This document shows, one piece after another, positions 1 through 9,263 of a stretch of DNA of 64,000 bases. The DNA lies in the NCBI GenBank assembly GCA_015057325.1, contig SVEQ01000006.1, positions 75,324 to 139,323 of the forward strand. Reading direction: 5' to 3'. The position numbers and the translations under genes were made by a program. The stretch comes from Lachnospiraceae bacterium. GTDB lineage: Bacteria > Bacillota > Clostridia > Lachnospirales > Lachnospiraceae. Within the stretch, counting starts at the first letter, position 1. Each line of letters starts with the position of its first letter. The notes beneath the pieces are model-generated. The model was given only the letters and a program-made list of their open reading frames with translations. It made no database searches and had not been told where the DNA came from.

Positions 1-2454
1 GCATTTTCAGGATGTACAACTCTAAGCAATATAACAATACCAGAGTCTGTTACAAGTATAGGTTCATATGCATTTTCGGGATGTAGCAAATTAAAAGAAT
101 TGGTAATACCTGATGGTGTTAAAACTATCCAGACTTCATTGTGCGAAAACTGTATAGGACTTCAAACGGTAGTTCTTGGTAATGGGGTTCAATACATTTA
201 TTCAAAGGCATTTTCCGGATGTGCTAATTTATCGGATATTGATGTACCTAAAACCGTTGAGGATATACGGGATGACAGTTTTCAAAATTGTGGAGAAAAA
301 CTTGTAATGCATGTGGATGACATATACTCATATGCATATGCTTATGCCAAAAAACACAATATCAAATATGAACTTCCTAAAGTGAAAATAGAAAAGATAG
401 AACTTAGTGATGAAGAGGCGGTCATGAAAATAGGCGACACCTATGCACTAGTTGCAGAAGTGTCACCTGAAGAGTCTAACGAGGGAGTTGTTTGGGAATC
501 ATCAAACGAAGATGTTGCTACAGTGTCGAGAAACGGAACGGTTACTGCAATCGCTGTAGGAGATGCAGTTATAACGGTATCTTCAGAAAGTGATGAGTCA
601 ATATATGCACAATGTCAGGTGACGGTAAAAGATAATAAACCTGTTGTTATATCAATTGCTTCAATAGAGTTTGCTGATACCAATATTAATATTAATGAAG
701 GCAGTTCGACAGTATTAGAGCCGGAGATATTGCCTGAAGACACAACAGAAAAAGTAAAATGGAGCAGTAATGATACGACAGTGGCAACGGTAAGTTCAAA
801 GGGCGTATTGCGTGCACTATCAAAGGGAACGGCAGATATTACAGTCAGCAATCCGGATGGAACGATTAAATCCGTATGTACTGTAACAGTAGTCGGTTCA
901 GAAAATGTTCCGATAACAGCACTTGAGTTTTCTGAAACAAAGGTTGAGCTTAACGATGGAGATTCAACAGTCTTAGAACCGAAAGTTACACCGGAAGATG
1001 CAACGGAAGATCTTGTGTGGACCAGCAGTAATGCTGAAATAGTCAGTGTTTCCAATAAAGGAAAAGTGACTGCAAAGAATGTTGGAGAGGCTGAAATTAA
1101 AGTAAGCAATTTTGACGGGACTATTAAAGCGGTTTGTACGGTTGTTGTTAACAAGGCAGGATTAATAAAGATTCAAAGTCTTTCGTTTGCCAAAGAACAG
1201 GAAAATATAACAGAAGGTGGATCTATAGTATCTGACCTAATACGAGTGCCCGCCAATGCTACCGAAGATGTTGTGTGGAGTAGTGATAACGAAGATATAG
1301 TTACCGTAGACCGTAACGGAACATTGCACGGAAAATCTAAGGGTTTGGCAGTGGTAACGGCATCAACGGATGATGGCAGAATTAAGGCTACGTGTAATGT
1401 TAATGTTGTAGCTTATGTTAAACCAATCACGAAATTAAGTCTTGAAGACCATGAACTAACATTTTCATATTCAGATATGAAGAATATGACGCGAGTTCTT
1501 TCAATTGAAAGTCTTCCTAATAATGCTACAGAGAAAGCAATTTGGAGTAGTGATAGACCTGATGTGGTAAATGTAGATCGTAACGGAACAATTACCGTCG
1601 TTGGAGTGGGAACAGCTATCATCAAAGTAGAAAGTCCGTCAGATTCAAATGTATCTGATTCATGCACAATTAATATTTTGACAGATGAACAGAAAAAAGA
1701 TATTAATGCAAAATCGGTTGTTGTTTCAAATATCAAATCAATGATATATGACGGAAATCCTAAAAAGCAAGATAAAATGAAGTTGTTTGATAATGAGAGT
1801 AACACCAGTCTGACGGAAGAAACGGATTACAGCGTTTCGTATTCACCTAATGTTGATGCGGGTACAGTAGTTATTACCATTACAGGAAAGGGAATATATA
1901 GCGGAACAAGAAAAGAAGAATTCAGCATTATGCCTTATGATGTAAGCGGAAATGATCCTATTGTTATTGAGACGCAAAGATACTATAATGCTTTGAATTT
2001 TCCGGTGAGAAGCGTAACTATTCAAGTGAATAAAGTACGTACAACGGTTACTGAAAATGTTGATTACGTAGTTGATTATGGTGATAGTAAACTACCGGGA
2101 ACAGGTACGGCGCAACTGATTTTTATGGGAAATTATACCGGGGGTATGTATTATACAAGAACTACTGCAGTATATTGTCCGACAATAAAGTCATTGAAGA
2201 AAAAAGGAAAGAAGATAGTTATGCAGTTGTCGAATCCACAATATGTATCAAGCGGATATGAAATATACAGGGCAACGAAATCTAAAGGAAAATATAAAAA
2301 AGTTAAAACCATTAAAAATTCTAAAGTGACTAAATATACAGATTCAAAAGTTAAGAAGGGCAAAACCTATTATTATAAGGTTAGAGCGTATGTCAAGGTT
2401 AATGGAACTACGTACTATAGTGATTACTCTGGTGTAAGTAAGATTAAACGATAG
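1..2454 (+). CDS. Surface protein: BspA-type LRR, five Big2 Ig-like domains, C-terminal FN3-like module (5' end missing)
   Basis: The reading frame is open from base 1, so the true start lies upstream of the window; an internal ATG at 100 has no ribosome site. The first ~110 residues are BspA-type leucine-rich repeats (recurring AFSGC and IPxSVxxI). Five Big2 (bacterial Ig-like) domains follow, each with the VxWSSxxxxVATVxxxGxVTA pattern. After these come two beta-rich segments and a C-terminal fibronectin-III-like module ending in YYYKVRAY and YYSDYS. This C-terminal module resembles the ends of the proteins at 16378 and 18474, so it may be a common anchoring domain. No LPxTG motif is visible. 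The gene ends 10 bases before a PP2C phosphatase gene whose ribosome site overlaps its stop codon, so the two are probably co-transcribed. Function is probably adhesion or surface display; the ligand is unknown. Confidence 0.85.
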   Translation, partial: AFSGCTTLSNITIPESVTSIGSYAFSGCSKLKELVIPDGVKTIQTSLCENCIGLQTVVLGNGVQYIYSKAFSGCANLSDIDVPKTVEDIRDDSFQNCGEKLVMHVDDIYSYAYAYAKKHNIKYELPKVKIEKIELSDEEAVMKIGDTYALVAEVSPEESNEGVVWESSNEDVATVSRNGTVTAIAVGDAVITVSSESDESIYAQCQVTVKDNKPVVISIASIEFADTNININEGSSTVLEPEILPEDTTEKVKWSSNDTTVATVSSKGVLRALSKGTADITVSNPDGTIKSVCTVTVVGSENVPITALEFSETKVELNDGDSTVLEPKVTPEDATEDLVWTSSNAEIVSVSNKGKVTAKNVGEAEIKVSNFDGTIKAVCTVVVNKAGLIKIQSLSFAKEQENITEGGSIVSDLIRVPANATEDVVWSSDNEDIVTVDRNGTLHGKSKGLAVVTASTDDGRIKATCNVNVVAYVKPITKLSLEDHELTFSYSDMKNMTRVLSIESLPNNATEKAIWSSDRPDVVNVDRNGTITVVGVGTAIIKVESPSDSNVSDSCTINILTDEQKKDINAKSVVVSNIKSMIYDGNPKKQDKMKLFDNESNTSLTEETDYSVSYSPNVDAGTVVITITGKGIYSGTRKEEFSIMPYDVSGNDPIVIETQRYYNALNFPVRSVTIQVNKVRTTVTENVDYVVDYGDSKLPGTGTAQLIFMGNYTGGMYYTRTTAVYCPTIKSLKKKGKKIVMQLSNPQYVSSGYEIYRATKSKGKYKKVKTIKNSKVTKYTDSKVKKGKTYYYKVRAYVKVNGTTYYSDYSGVSKIKR

Positions 2455-2464
2455 GAGACTAATT

Positions 2465-3181
2465 ATGCAGTATCACTTACTCACAAATTTGGGCGAACGT
2501 GAACAAAATGAAGACTATATAGGGAAAATCGAACGAGATGGTCGAATGTTGTTTGTTCTGTGCGACGGACTCGGAGGGCATGGAAAGGGAGAGGTGGCAT
2601 CTAAAATGGTAGTAGAAAGCATAATTGAATACTACCAATATGCCACTGAAATACCTGATATTTCAGAGTGTATAGAATATGCACAACAAAAATTGCTCGA
2701 GAAACAGGCAGAAGAGCGCATGACTATGGGGATGAAAACAACCCTTGTGTTGCTTGAAATCGATGGTTACAGAGCAAGATGGGCACATGTCGGCGATTCA
2801 CGATTATATATGTTTCATCATAATAAGATTGTTACTCGAACATTGGATCATAGTGTACCGCAGATGCTTGTGGCAGCGGGACAACTGAAGGATAAAGATA
2901 TCCGTTTTCATGAGGATCGTAATAGGTTGTTAAGAGTTATGGGAATAGAGTGGGACAAGCCGCTATATGTAGTTTCTCAATGGACTGCTATAGAACCTAA
3001 AGATGCATTTTTGCTGTGTAGTGATGGGTTTTGGGAATGGATTCCTGAAAAGAAGATGGAGAAAAATATTAAGAAAAAATCATCGATAAAGAACTGGTTG
3101 GAATTGATGGAGTATGACATATGCAATGCCGGAAAAGGCAAAGACATGGACAACTATTCTGCAATTGGGATTGTAATCTGA
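2465..3181 (+). CDS. PP2C-type serine/threonine protein phosphatase
   Basis: This 238-residue protein covers a single PP2C (PPM) domain of normal bacterial length. The metal-binding motifs are all present: an Asp in NEDYI near residue 17, DGLGGHGKGE near residue 34, GDSRLY near 116, CSDGF near 184 and DNYS near the C-terminus. PP2C enzymes are Mn/Mg-dependent and reverse Ser/Thr phosphorylation. The obvious partner is the kinase encoded at 8013, in the same island. The ATG follows an AGGAG that overlaps the upstream stop codon. A second PP2C lies at 9256, so the island has two phosphatases and one visible kinase. It has no membrane segment and should be cytoplasmic. Confidence 0.93.
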   Translation: MQYHLLTNLGEREQNEDYIGKIERDGRMLFVLCDGLGGHGKGEVASKMVVESIIEYYQYATEIPDISECIEYAQQKLLEKQAEERMTMGMKTTLVLLEIDGYRARWAHVGDSRLYMFHHNKIVTRTLDHSVPQMLVAAGQLKDKDIRFHEDRNRLLRVMGIEWDKPLYVVSQWTAIEPKDAFLLCSDGFWEWIPEKKMEKNIKKKSSIKNWLELMEYDICNAGKGKDMDNYSAIGIVI

Positions 3182-3224
3182 TTTGAAAAAATCAACAAAA
3201 CAGTAAATGTGAAGGAGAAAAAAG

Positions 3225-3926
3225 ATGATTCGAATTGGGGTATGTGAAGATGATGAAAAGCAGGCAAATGACATACGCGAAATAATTGAAAGAGCATTGT
3301 TCAAGAGAACGGAATATGAAATAAAGACATACAAGTCAGGTGAACAATTAGTGCAGGATATAGATAATGGTGATTTTGCGATAGATTTGTTGTTGCTTGA
3401 TATTAATATGAATCAACTAAATGGGCTTGAAGTAGCCGGCTATATACGAAAAAACACAATAGACGTTGATATTATATTTGTTACAGTTTCGGGAGAACAT
3501 GTATACGAAGGTTATACATATAGAGCATTTTCATATTTATTGAAAAGCAATATAGAGCAAAGATTGGATAGCGAACTGAACAGGTATATGGATGAAAGAG
3601 AACGCGTTGATGTTTGTTTGGAAGTTTCAGTCAATGGAACTGTTATGAAACTTCCGATTGGAAAAATATTTTATTTAGAAAGTAATGCCCGTAAGGTTAT
3701 AGCTCATATGAGTGGTGAAGATGTAGAGTTTTACAGTAAGCTGGATGATTTGGAGGAAATATTGTCACAGACAGGTTTTTTGCGTATTCACCAAAGTTAT
3801 TTGATAAATGAGTTGTTTGTAGATGCAGTGAGCAGAGAATCAGTGATTGTTAATAAAGTAACGATTCCTATGAGTCGTAAGTATTATGAGAGATTGCGAG
3901 AAAACGGTAAGTATTTTGGTAAATGA
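3225..3926 (+). CDS. LytTR-family response regulator
   Basis: A 233-residue regulator. The N-terminal receiver has an acidic pocket (CEDDE) and a probable phospho-acceptor Asp in LLLLDINM near residue 56. The usual receiver-end Lys appears as YLLKS. The C-terminal ~100 residues match a LytTR DNA-binding domain (GKIFYLESNARKV, TGFLRIHQSYLIN, IPMSRKYYERL). Members of this family (AgrA, VirR, LytR) usually control surface proteins or secreted peptides. No sensor kinase is adjacent, so its partner is either elsewhere or outside the window. GAAGGAGAA precedes the ATG. It lies between a phosphatase and an FHA gene and is probably part of the island transcript. Confidence 0.9.
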   Translation: MIRIGVCEDDEKQANDIREIIERALFKRTEYEIKTYKSGEQLVQDIDNGDFAIDLLLLDINMNQLNGLEVAGYIRKNTIDVDIIFVTVSGEHVYEGYTYRAFSYLLKSNIEQRLDSELNRYMDERERVDVCLEVSVNGTVMKLPIGKIFYLESNARKVIAHMSGEDVEFYSKLDDLEEILSQTGFLRIHQSYLINELFVDAVSRESVIVNKVTIPMSRKYYERLRENGKYFGK

Positions 3927-3997
3927 AAATAATATGAATGATTGGTAGGATGAATAAAGAAGTAGTAACAAGCACTTTTGATAGGAGGAAGTTAAGC

Positions 3998-4387
3998 ATG
4001 GGGAATGGATACGGAGAGGCACGACTCACTCGAAGTCTTACAATGAATTTATATGATAATTCTGCGGTTAACAGTTCAATAGGAGCGCTTATTTGTATTT
4101 CAGGTGAGTTTTTAGGAGCGATTTTTAGGGTCAAATCCAACAAAAAAATTAACTTTGGAAGAGATTATAGAGTTGCCGATTTTTGTTTTTGTAATGAAAC
4201 CATAAGTAAAGAACACTGTTGGGTTGAGTATGATGCAATAACAGGAAAATATGTGATATGTGACACATCACTTAATGGAGTGTTCCTAAATGGTGATAAC
4301 AGACTGGAAAAAAATAAAAAGTATTATCTAAAAAAAGGTGATGAGATAAGACTCGGCAAAACAGATAATGTATTCAAAATGGGATGA
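3998..4387 (+). CDS. Small FHA-domain protein
   Basis: The start at 3998 is chosen because AGGAGG sits 9 bases upstream; the frame also runs back to an ATG at 3938 with no ribosome site. The 129-residue product is essentially one forkhead-associated (FHA) domain at residues ~40-128. The phosphothreonine-binding signature is intact: FGR, SKEH and the SLNG loop Asn. FHA domains bind phosphothreonine peptides, so it is a candidate reader of marks placed by the kinase encoded at 8013. It has no membrane segment. Its N-terminal ~35 residues are polar and may carry a phospho-site (TRSLT), which is only a suggestion. Confidence 0.85.
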   Translation: MGNGYGEARLTRSLTMNLYDNSAVNSSIGALICISGEFLGAIFRVKSNKKINFGRDYRVADFCFCNETISKEHCWVEYDAITGKYVICDTSLNGVFLNGDNRLEKNKKYYLKKGDEIRLGKTDNVFKMG

Positions 4388-4417
4388 TACATTAGTTGAT
4401 GAGGGAGAAGTTGAAGC

Positions 4418-5548
4418 ATGAAAAATAAATTAAGTCTTAAGAAGTATTTTGTGATATGGGGAGTGGCTATTGGAATTAGGCTGATTATGTATATTTATGC
4501 CGGTTCAGATCTAGATAATTTTATATACAATTATCCATATTATAAATGTATTGAAGTCATAACAACTATAGTTGTAGTTGCGTTGGACATTATAGCAATA
4601 AAAAAATGTATAACAACTGTTGTTGAATTATGTCCGGGTAACAAAAAAAAGAGTAGTGCGTGTGGGGTGATTTTTCTAACAGGAATTACTCTTGGTGTAT
4701 ATGGTGGATTTTGGTTAAAATCGCAACTAAAGCGAATTGAAAATAGATGCAATGAACTTGGGAAACAGGTTAATGTTAAAAAGACGTTATATATATATAT
4801 ATTATGGGCAATATTTAACAATGTTTCTATATTTTATCCTCAAAGTGTACAACAAACCGTTGAAACTGCAGAAGATTTTTCGGATTATTTTATGACATTA
4901 ATAACTGCGGGCATAATAGCGTGGGGATTGTTTGTAATATTGGTTGTTTTGTATGCTTCAAATATTAATGACCTTATAGATGCAGATAATAATTATAAAG
5001 AATCTGTAAAAAAACAAGCTGCAGAGAAAGTAGAAAAGAATGTTGAAGAAATAGGCTCGCATGAGGAATTAAAACAACAAGATAATGAAAAAGAAGAAAA
5101 AACAGAAAATCAAGAAGAGCCGCAAAAGAATGAGGAAACCGATCATAATCAAGATAGTGAAAAGACAGAAAAAAATAGAAGAGTTAAAGTTTTAGAACCG
5201 GTTACTCAAATCGATTACTCCTTATGGCACTATAGTTTGTTGGGTTTGGAAGGCGAGTATGCTGGAATGGATATCCCTTTAGAACCGGATGATTTTGTAA
5301 TGCTTGGACGTAATGCCGGAACAGTTAATATAGTCTTTAAACATGCAAGCGTAAGTGGGTTACACTGTCAGGTAAGATACAGTGTTGATGATGATTGTTT
5401 TCAAGTGGCAGATTTTTCGAGTTATGGAACTTTTGTTGATGATGTAAGAGTGGAAAAGGGAGAACTTAAAGAATGTCAGCCGGGAGCAATATTAGACTTG
5501 GGAAGAACAGGAAATAGATTTAGGCTTGTGGCCGAGAGACATATTTGA
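4418..5548 (+). CDS. Membrane protein with DUF4234-like N-terminus and C-terminal FHA domain (paralogue 1)
   Basis: A 376-residue protein with about five hydrophobic segments in residues 10-190. The stretch TGITLGVYGGFWLKSQLKRI resembles the DUF4234 membrane family. A charged Glu/Lys/Gln-rich linker follows (~195-265). The C-terminal FHA domain has LGRN and SVSGLHC, but the conserved Asn that contacts phosphothreonine is Tyr (SSYGT). The next gene encodes a clear paralogue with the same substitution. The FHA part is probably cytoplasmic. The ribosome site is GAGGGAGAA. Phosphopeptide binding may be lost or altered; this inference rests only on the missing Asn. Confidence 0.82.
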   Translation: MKNKLSLKKYFVIWGVAIGIRLIMYIYAGSDLDNFIYNYPYYKCIEVITTIVVVALDIIAIKKCITTVVELCPGNKKKSSACGVIFLTGITLGVYGGFWLKSQLKRIENRCNELGKQVNVKKTLYIYILWAIFNNVSIFYPQSVQQTVETAEDFSDYFMTLITAGIIAWGLFVILVVLYASNINDLIDADNNYKESVKKQAAEKVEKNVEEIGSHEELKQQDNEKEEKTENQEEPQKNEETDHNQDSEKTEKNRRVKVLEPVTQIDYSLWHYSLLGLEGEYAGMDIPLEPDDFVMLGRNAGTVNIVFKHASVSGLHCQVRYSVDDDCFQVADFSSYGTFVDDVRVEKGELKECQPGAILDLGRTGNRFRLVAERHI

Positions 5549-5589
5549 ATATGGAGTCAAGAAGTGAATGTTTGATGGAGGAAATCAAA

Positions 5590-6636
5590 ATGGAATCTAA
5601 AAAAGTTCATATAAAAAGTTTTTATTGTGGGTTGTTAATTGCAACACTCTTAAAACTTGTTATTCATGGAGCTGTTTACCTTAATATGCCATTCTTTATT
5701 ATTGGTAAAAGATTTTTGTTTATCAACGCAACTGATTTTTTGATTACTGTAATATGGCTTACCATACATTTATTAAAATGGGTTGATGTATATAGTGATG
5801 TTTGCATAGATAAACAACACAATAATGCTGTTGTTGATTATGTAATCAATATATTTACATTTATGATTTATGGTTTGTTTTGGATTAAGAGAAAAGAAGA
5901 AAAGATAAAGGGAAAGGCGTTAGAATACAACGGCACTGTCAATGTCAGTAGAATACATTATTCATATATTTTATGGTTTGTGTTTTGTGTAATAATGACA
6001 GTTTACACAATAGCATATGGCACTAACATTACATCGATGGATAAGTATAGTAATTATTATATAGTGATAAGTGTGATGGAAATAGTATCACATATTTTTA
6101 TTACTATATTTGCGTTACAAATGGTTGGAGTGTTAGATGAACTGTGCAGTTTGCGTGAAAGCTTTAATGTAGAATTGGTAAATGAAGAACCGGAAAGCGA
6201 AGAACCGGAAAGCGAAGAACCGGAAGATGAAGAACCTGAAGACGAAGAGCCGGAAGATGAAGAGCCGGAAGATGAAGAACCTGAAGACGAGCAGCAGGAA
6301 AAAGAAGAAACAGAAAAGAAACTTTATGTTTTAAATTGCATTGAGGGTGAATATGTTGGTGTGGAGTTCCCGCTTGAAGAGGATTCATTTTTAATGCTGG
6401 GAAGAGATTCGACGAGAGCCAATATAGTTTTTTCTAACTTAAGTGTTAGCGGATTGCACTGCCAGATAAGATACAGTATCGACGATAAATGTTTTCAAGT
6501 GGTGGATTTTTCGACGTATGGAACTTTGGTGAACGGTGAAAAAATACCTCCACAAGATTTGGTAAATTGTCCGGTTGGAAGTATTGTAGATCTTGGTGGA
6601 ACAGGAAATCTTATACGTCTGGATGAAGTAAATTGA
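5590..6636 (+). CDS. Membrane protein with DUF4234-like N-terminus, acidic repeat linker and FHA domain (paralogue 2)
   Basis: The start is placed at 5590 because GGAGG lies 8 bases upstream; the frame is open further back to a TTG inside the upstream stop region. The 348-residue protein repeats the layout of its neighbour: several membrane segments (residues ~10-190, including NIFTFMIYGLFWIKRKEEKI), an acidic linker and a C-terminal FHA domain. The linker contains seven tandem EEPE(S/D) pentapeptides. The FHA has LGRD and SVSGLHC, but STYGT replaces the usual S/T-x-N-G, as in paralogue 1. Identical core strings in both FHA domains point to tandem duplication. Its function is unknown beyond a probable scaffold role in the island. 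Confidence 0.82.
   Translation: MESKKVHIKSFYCGLLIATLLKLVIHGAVYLNMPFFIIGKRFLFINATDFLITVIWLTIHLLKWVDVYSDVCIDKQHNNAVVDYVINIFTFMIYGLFWIKRKEEKIKGKALEYNGTVNVSRIHYSYILWFVFCVIMTVYTIAYGTNITSMDKYSNYYIVISVMEIVSHIFITIFALQMVGVLDELCSLRESFNVELVNEEPESEEPESEEPEDEEPEDEEPEDEEPEDEEPEDEQQEKEETEKKLYVLNCIEGEYVGVEFPLEEDSFLMLGRDSTRANIVFSNLSVSGLHCQIRYSIDDKCFQVVDFSTYGTLVNGEKIPPQDLVNCPVGSIVDLGGTGNLIRLDEVN
6184..6288 (+). repeat. Seven in-frame 15-bp repeats encoding EEPES/EEPED
   Basis: Seven consecutive 15-base units encode EEPES twice and then EEPED five times, in the cytoplasmic linker of the FHA membrane protein. Third-base differences (CCG/CCT, GAA/GAG, GAT/GAC) show some age. Unit number could vary between strains by slippage or recombination without shifting the frame. 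Confidence 0.95.
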
Positions 6637-6687
6637 TAATATAGAAAATGTACTACAAATAAATAATTATATTTGGGAGAGGATGAT

Positions 6688-7998
6688 ATGAAAATACTTA
6701 AAAGTGACAGTAAATTAATAATTTTGACCGTGTTTTGTTTGAATATGGTGATATTAAGTCCGGCACTTACGGTGTTTGGAACAAGTTCTGAAAGTGAAGA
6801 AAATAAGAGTGATATCGATCGTATAAATGATAAGTATGATGACTTTAATAATGAAACGTATGTATCAATCAAGTATAAGGAAATACAGAGTAATAACAAC
6901 AAAACAGAACAAGACGATAATAGCAAAACTATTAACTATGAAATAGAACTGGATCGAGAAAATAATATTAAACATATAGTTAAAAAAGACACTCAAGCGT
7001 ATGAGTGCTATATAGATTATGCAAGGAATAAGAAATATTACAAGACTTCTGAAAAAGATTATAAATCGACATCATTGAAAGATAATGGGGAGTATGGAGA
7101 TTTTAACGCTTTATATACAGAATCAAACGAAGCAGTCAATAAGATTAAATTGATGCAAAAACATGATGGATACAACGATATTTCATATTCAGATGACCAA
7201 ATAACATTTACAGATGAGAGTGATTGTAGATATGAGATTAGTCTGTATGATAACGGTAAAATAAAAACGGTTAGAGAGACAAAAGAAGATAATGAGATTG
7301 CATACTTTGAGTTTTCATATGAAAACAAAATTATTGAAATACCATCGGAATGTTTGAACAGTAATGATAATCAAAAAGATAATAATGAAAGCGAAGAAAC
7401 TGTTGAGAAACAAACAGAAGAAAATGTAGATAATAATAAAAAAAATCAGTTGGAAAATTATAATGCCAAGATAATTATAATAGCTATAGCTGTAGTTGGA
7501 CTAGTATTGGTGCTAATTATAATAGTCGTTTTGATAAGAAAAAATCATAAAAAAGAAAAGATTGAGCAGAAATTTATATCAAGTAATAAAAAGCAGAATA
7601 GTGTATCAATTTCAAAAATCAGCCACGATAACTTTACGGATGATAAGGACGGGCTAAATACGGCAGATAAATCATCAGGGTTGAATGGTTTAGGTATATA
7701 TAATATTAGATTTACTGTTATTAAAGATGACAAGAAAAAAGAAGAACAACATTACGAACTTAAAAAGGGAGAAAACGTGATTGTAGGACGTTCTGACATG
7801 AGCGGTGTTGTTATTGAAGATCCGTTATTGTCAAGGCAACACTTTGTTATCATATCAGAATATGACAATCTCTATATAGAGGATTTAGAAACAACTAATG
7901 GGACAATGGTTAATGATGAAAAAATAGATGGCCGTTATAAACTATCAAAAAGGGATGCAGTAAGTGCAGGTAATTATACTATTAGGATTGATTGGTAA
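6688..7998 (+). CDS. Single-pass exported sensor-like protein with cytoplasmic FHA domain
   Basis: The ATG at 6688 follows GGGAGAGG by 5 bases; the frame is open to a TTG at 6673. The 436-residue protein begins with a signal-peptide-like stretch (residues ~9-30). A hydrophilic extracytoplasmic domain of ~225 residues rich in Asp, Asn and Lys follows, resembling small lipoprotein-type beta domains. A strong transmembrane helix is at ~260-283, followed by a basic stop-transfer KNHKKEK. The C-terminal FHA domain has the full signature (VGRS, LSRQH, TTNGT). The layout suggests a link between an extracellular ligand and the cytoplasmic kinase circuit. Its stop is 14 bases from the kinase start. 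Confidence 0.85.
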   Translation: MKILKSDSKLIILTVFCLNMVILSPALTVFGTSSESEENKSDIDRINDKYDDFNNETYVSIKYKEIQSNNNKTEQDDNSKTINYEIELDRENNIKHIVKKDTQAYECYIDYARNKKYYKTSEKDYKSTSLKDNGEYGDFNALYTESNEAVNKIKLMQKHDGYNDISYSDDQITFTDESDCRYEISLYDNGKIKTVRETKEDNEIAYFEFSYENKIIEIPSECLNSNDNQKDNNESEETVEKQTEENVDNNKKNQLENYNAKIIIIAIAVVGLVLVLIIIVVLIRKNHKKEKIEQKFISSNKKQNSVSISKISHDNFTDDKDGLNTADKSSGLNGLGIYNIRFTVIKDDKKKEEQHYELKKGENVIVGRSDMSGVVIEDPLLSRQHFVIISEYDNLYIEDLETTNGTMVNDEKIDGRYKLSKRDAVSAGNYTIRIDW

Positions 7999-8012
7999 AG
8001 GGGACAATATGC

Positions 8013-9263
8013 ATGGATGATGTGAAGAGAAATATGTTATTGCTCCAGCCCGAGACGGTTTTGGAAGGACGATATAAAGTACTTTGCGATATAGCTTCCG
8101 GAGGGTTTGGGACTACATATAAGGTTTGGGATGAACAGGACAAAGTTGAAAGGGCAATGAAAGAATACTTTCCGCAGAATCTTTCAACACGACTTCCTGA
8201 TGGAAGGGTTGTGCCATATAGCAAAAGCAAACAAGAGGGATTTGAACATGGTAAACTTCGATTTGTTGAGGAAGCAGAAATGATATATCACCTCAATGGT
8301 CTTCCGAAAAATGGTGTTGCCCGTATTGTAATGCTTACTGATTATTTTGGCGCTAATGATACAAAATATTACGTAATGGAATATATAGACGGGAAGAGTC
8401 TTTATAATGAATTGTGTGAAAATCCTAATGGATTATCGTATATAAAAGTAATAAATTATCTGAATGAACTATGTGATACTTTAGATGAACTGCATACTAA
8501 ACATGATATATTTCATAGGGACATTAGTCCTGAAAATATTATGCTCAATAGAAATGGACACCTACAGTTGATCGATTTTGGCAATGCGAGAAACATTAGT
8601 GCGATAAAGGGACACACAATTAACTTAAAAGTCAACTATGCACCTATAGAACAATATACAAGACAAGGAGAACAGGGCTCATTTACAGATGTTTATTCCT
8701 TGGCGGCAACAGCTTATCATTTACTGACCGGACAGGTTGTACCGCGTGTAGACGATCGTTTGGATGGGGTTACATATGTACCGTTATGTGAGATTAAACC
8801 TGAAATATCCGAACGAGTGTCTAAAGCTTTTGACCATGCGTTGGAAATACATGCGAAAAACAGAACTCAAACAATGAGAGAATTCAAACAGGAGCTTGGA
8901 ATAGAAGAACTGCTTAAAAAAGAACGTTTAAAGAGAGGAAAAGCAATACCATATTATAAAGTGTTAGTAGGCGATGTTCCTCAGTCAATCAAGTGTTTGG
9001 AAAGCGAAAGAGAACTGGTTTTGGGAAGATCAAAAGAAGCGGATATCTATGTGGGAGATAATCAATTTATCGGACGAAAACATTGCTCGATAAGATTTAA
9101 TGAGGAAGAAGAAATGTTTTATATCATAGATTATTCCAAAAACGGAACATACATAGATAACAAATCTTTGCCACAAGGTCGAGAGGTTAAGGTTTCTGTT
9201 GGAACGCAAGTTATTTTAGCAAATCATATATATGAATTTGAACTGGGGGTGAAGTATGAATAG
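8013..9263 (+). CDS. Serine/threonine protein kinase with C-terminal FHA domain
   Basis: The in-frame ATG at 8013 follows AAAGGGG by 9 bases. Residues ~18-285 form a Hanks-type kinase: glycine loop (IASGGFGTTYK), catalytic Lys in AMKEY, HRDISPEN catalytic loop, DFG in LIDFGNARN and an activation segment reading APIEQYT. The HRD loop has Ser where many kinases have Lys, a form I recall in related bacterial FHA-associated kinases. Residues ~320-415 are an FHA domain with LGRS and SKNGT, but the usual Ser of SRxH is Gly (IGRKH). There is no transmembrane or PASTA region, unlike PknB/PrkC, so it is probably soluble and recruited through FHA contacts. It overlaps the next phosphatase gene by 8 bases, making a kinase-phosphatase pair. 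Confidence 0.93.
   Translation: MDDVKRNMLLLQPETVLEGRYKVLCDIASGGFGTTYKVWDEQDKVERAMKEYFPQNLSTRLPDGRVVPYSKSKQEGFEHGKLRFVEEAEMIYHLNGLPKNGVARIVMLTDYFGANDTKYYVMEYIDGKSLYNELCENPNGLSYIKVINYLNELCDTLDELHTKHDIFHRDISPENIMLNRNGHLQLIDFGNARNISAIKGHTINLKVNYAPIEQYTRQGEQGSFTDVYSLAATAYHLLTGQVVPRVDDRLDGVTYVPLCEIKPEISERVSKAFDHALEIHAKNRTQTMREFKQELGIEELLKKERLKRGKAIPYYKVLVGDVPQSIKCLESERELVLGRSKEADIYVGDNQFIGRKHCSIRFNEEEEMFYIIDYSKNGTYIDNKSLPQGREVKVSVGTQVILANHIYEFELGVKYE

Noticed and set aside
615-1154. Long antisense open frames inside the Big2 repeat region
   Set aside because: They mirror the repeated sense codons, have no ribosome site, and give a Ser/Thr/Val-rich product with no domain; the sense strand is clearly coding.
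6184-6288. CRISPR-like array
   Set aside because: Units are 15 bp, contiguous without spacers and encode a pentapeptide in frame.
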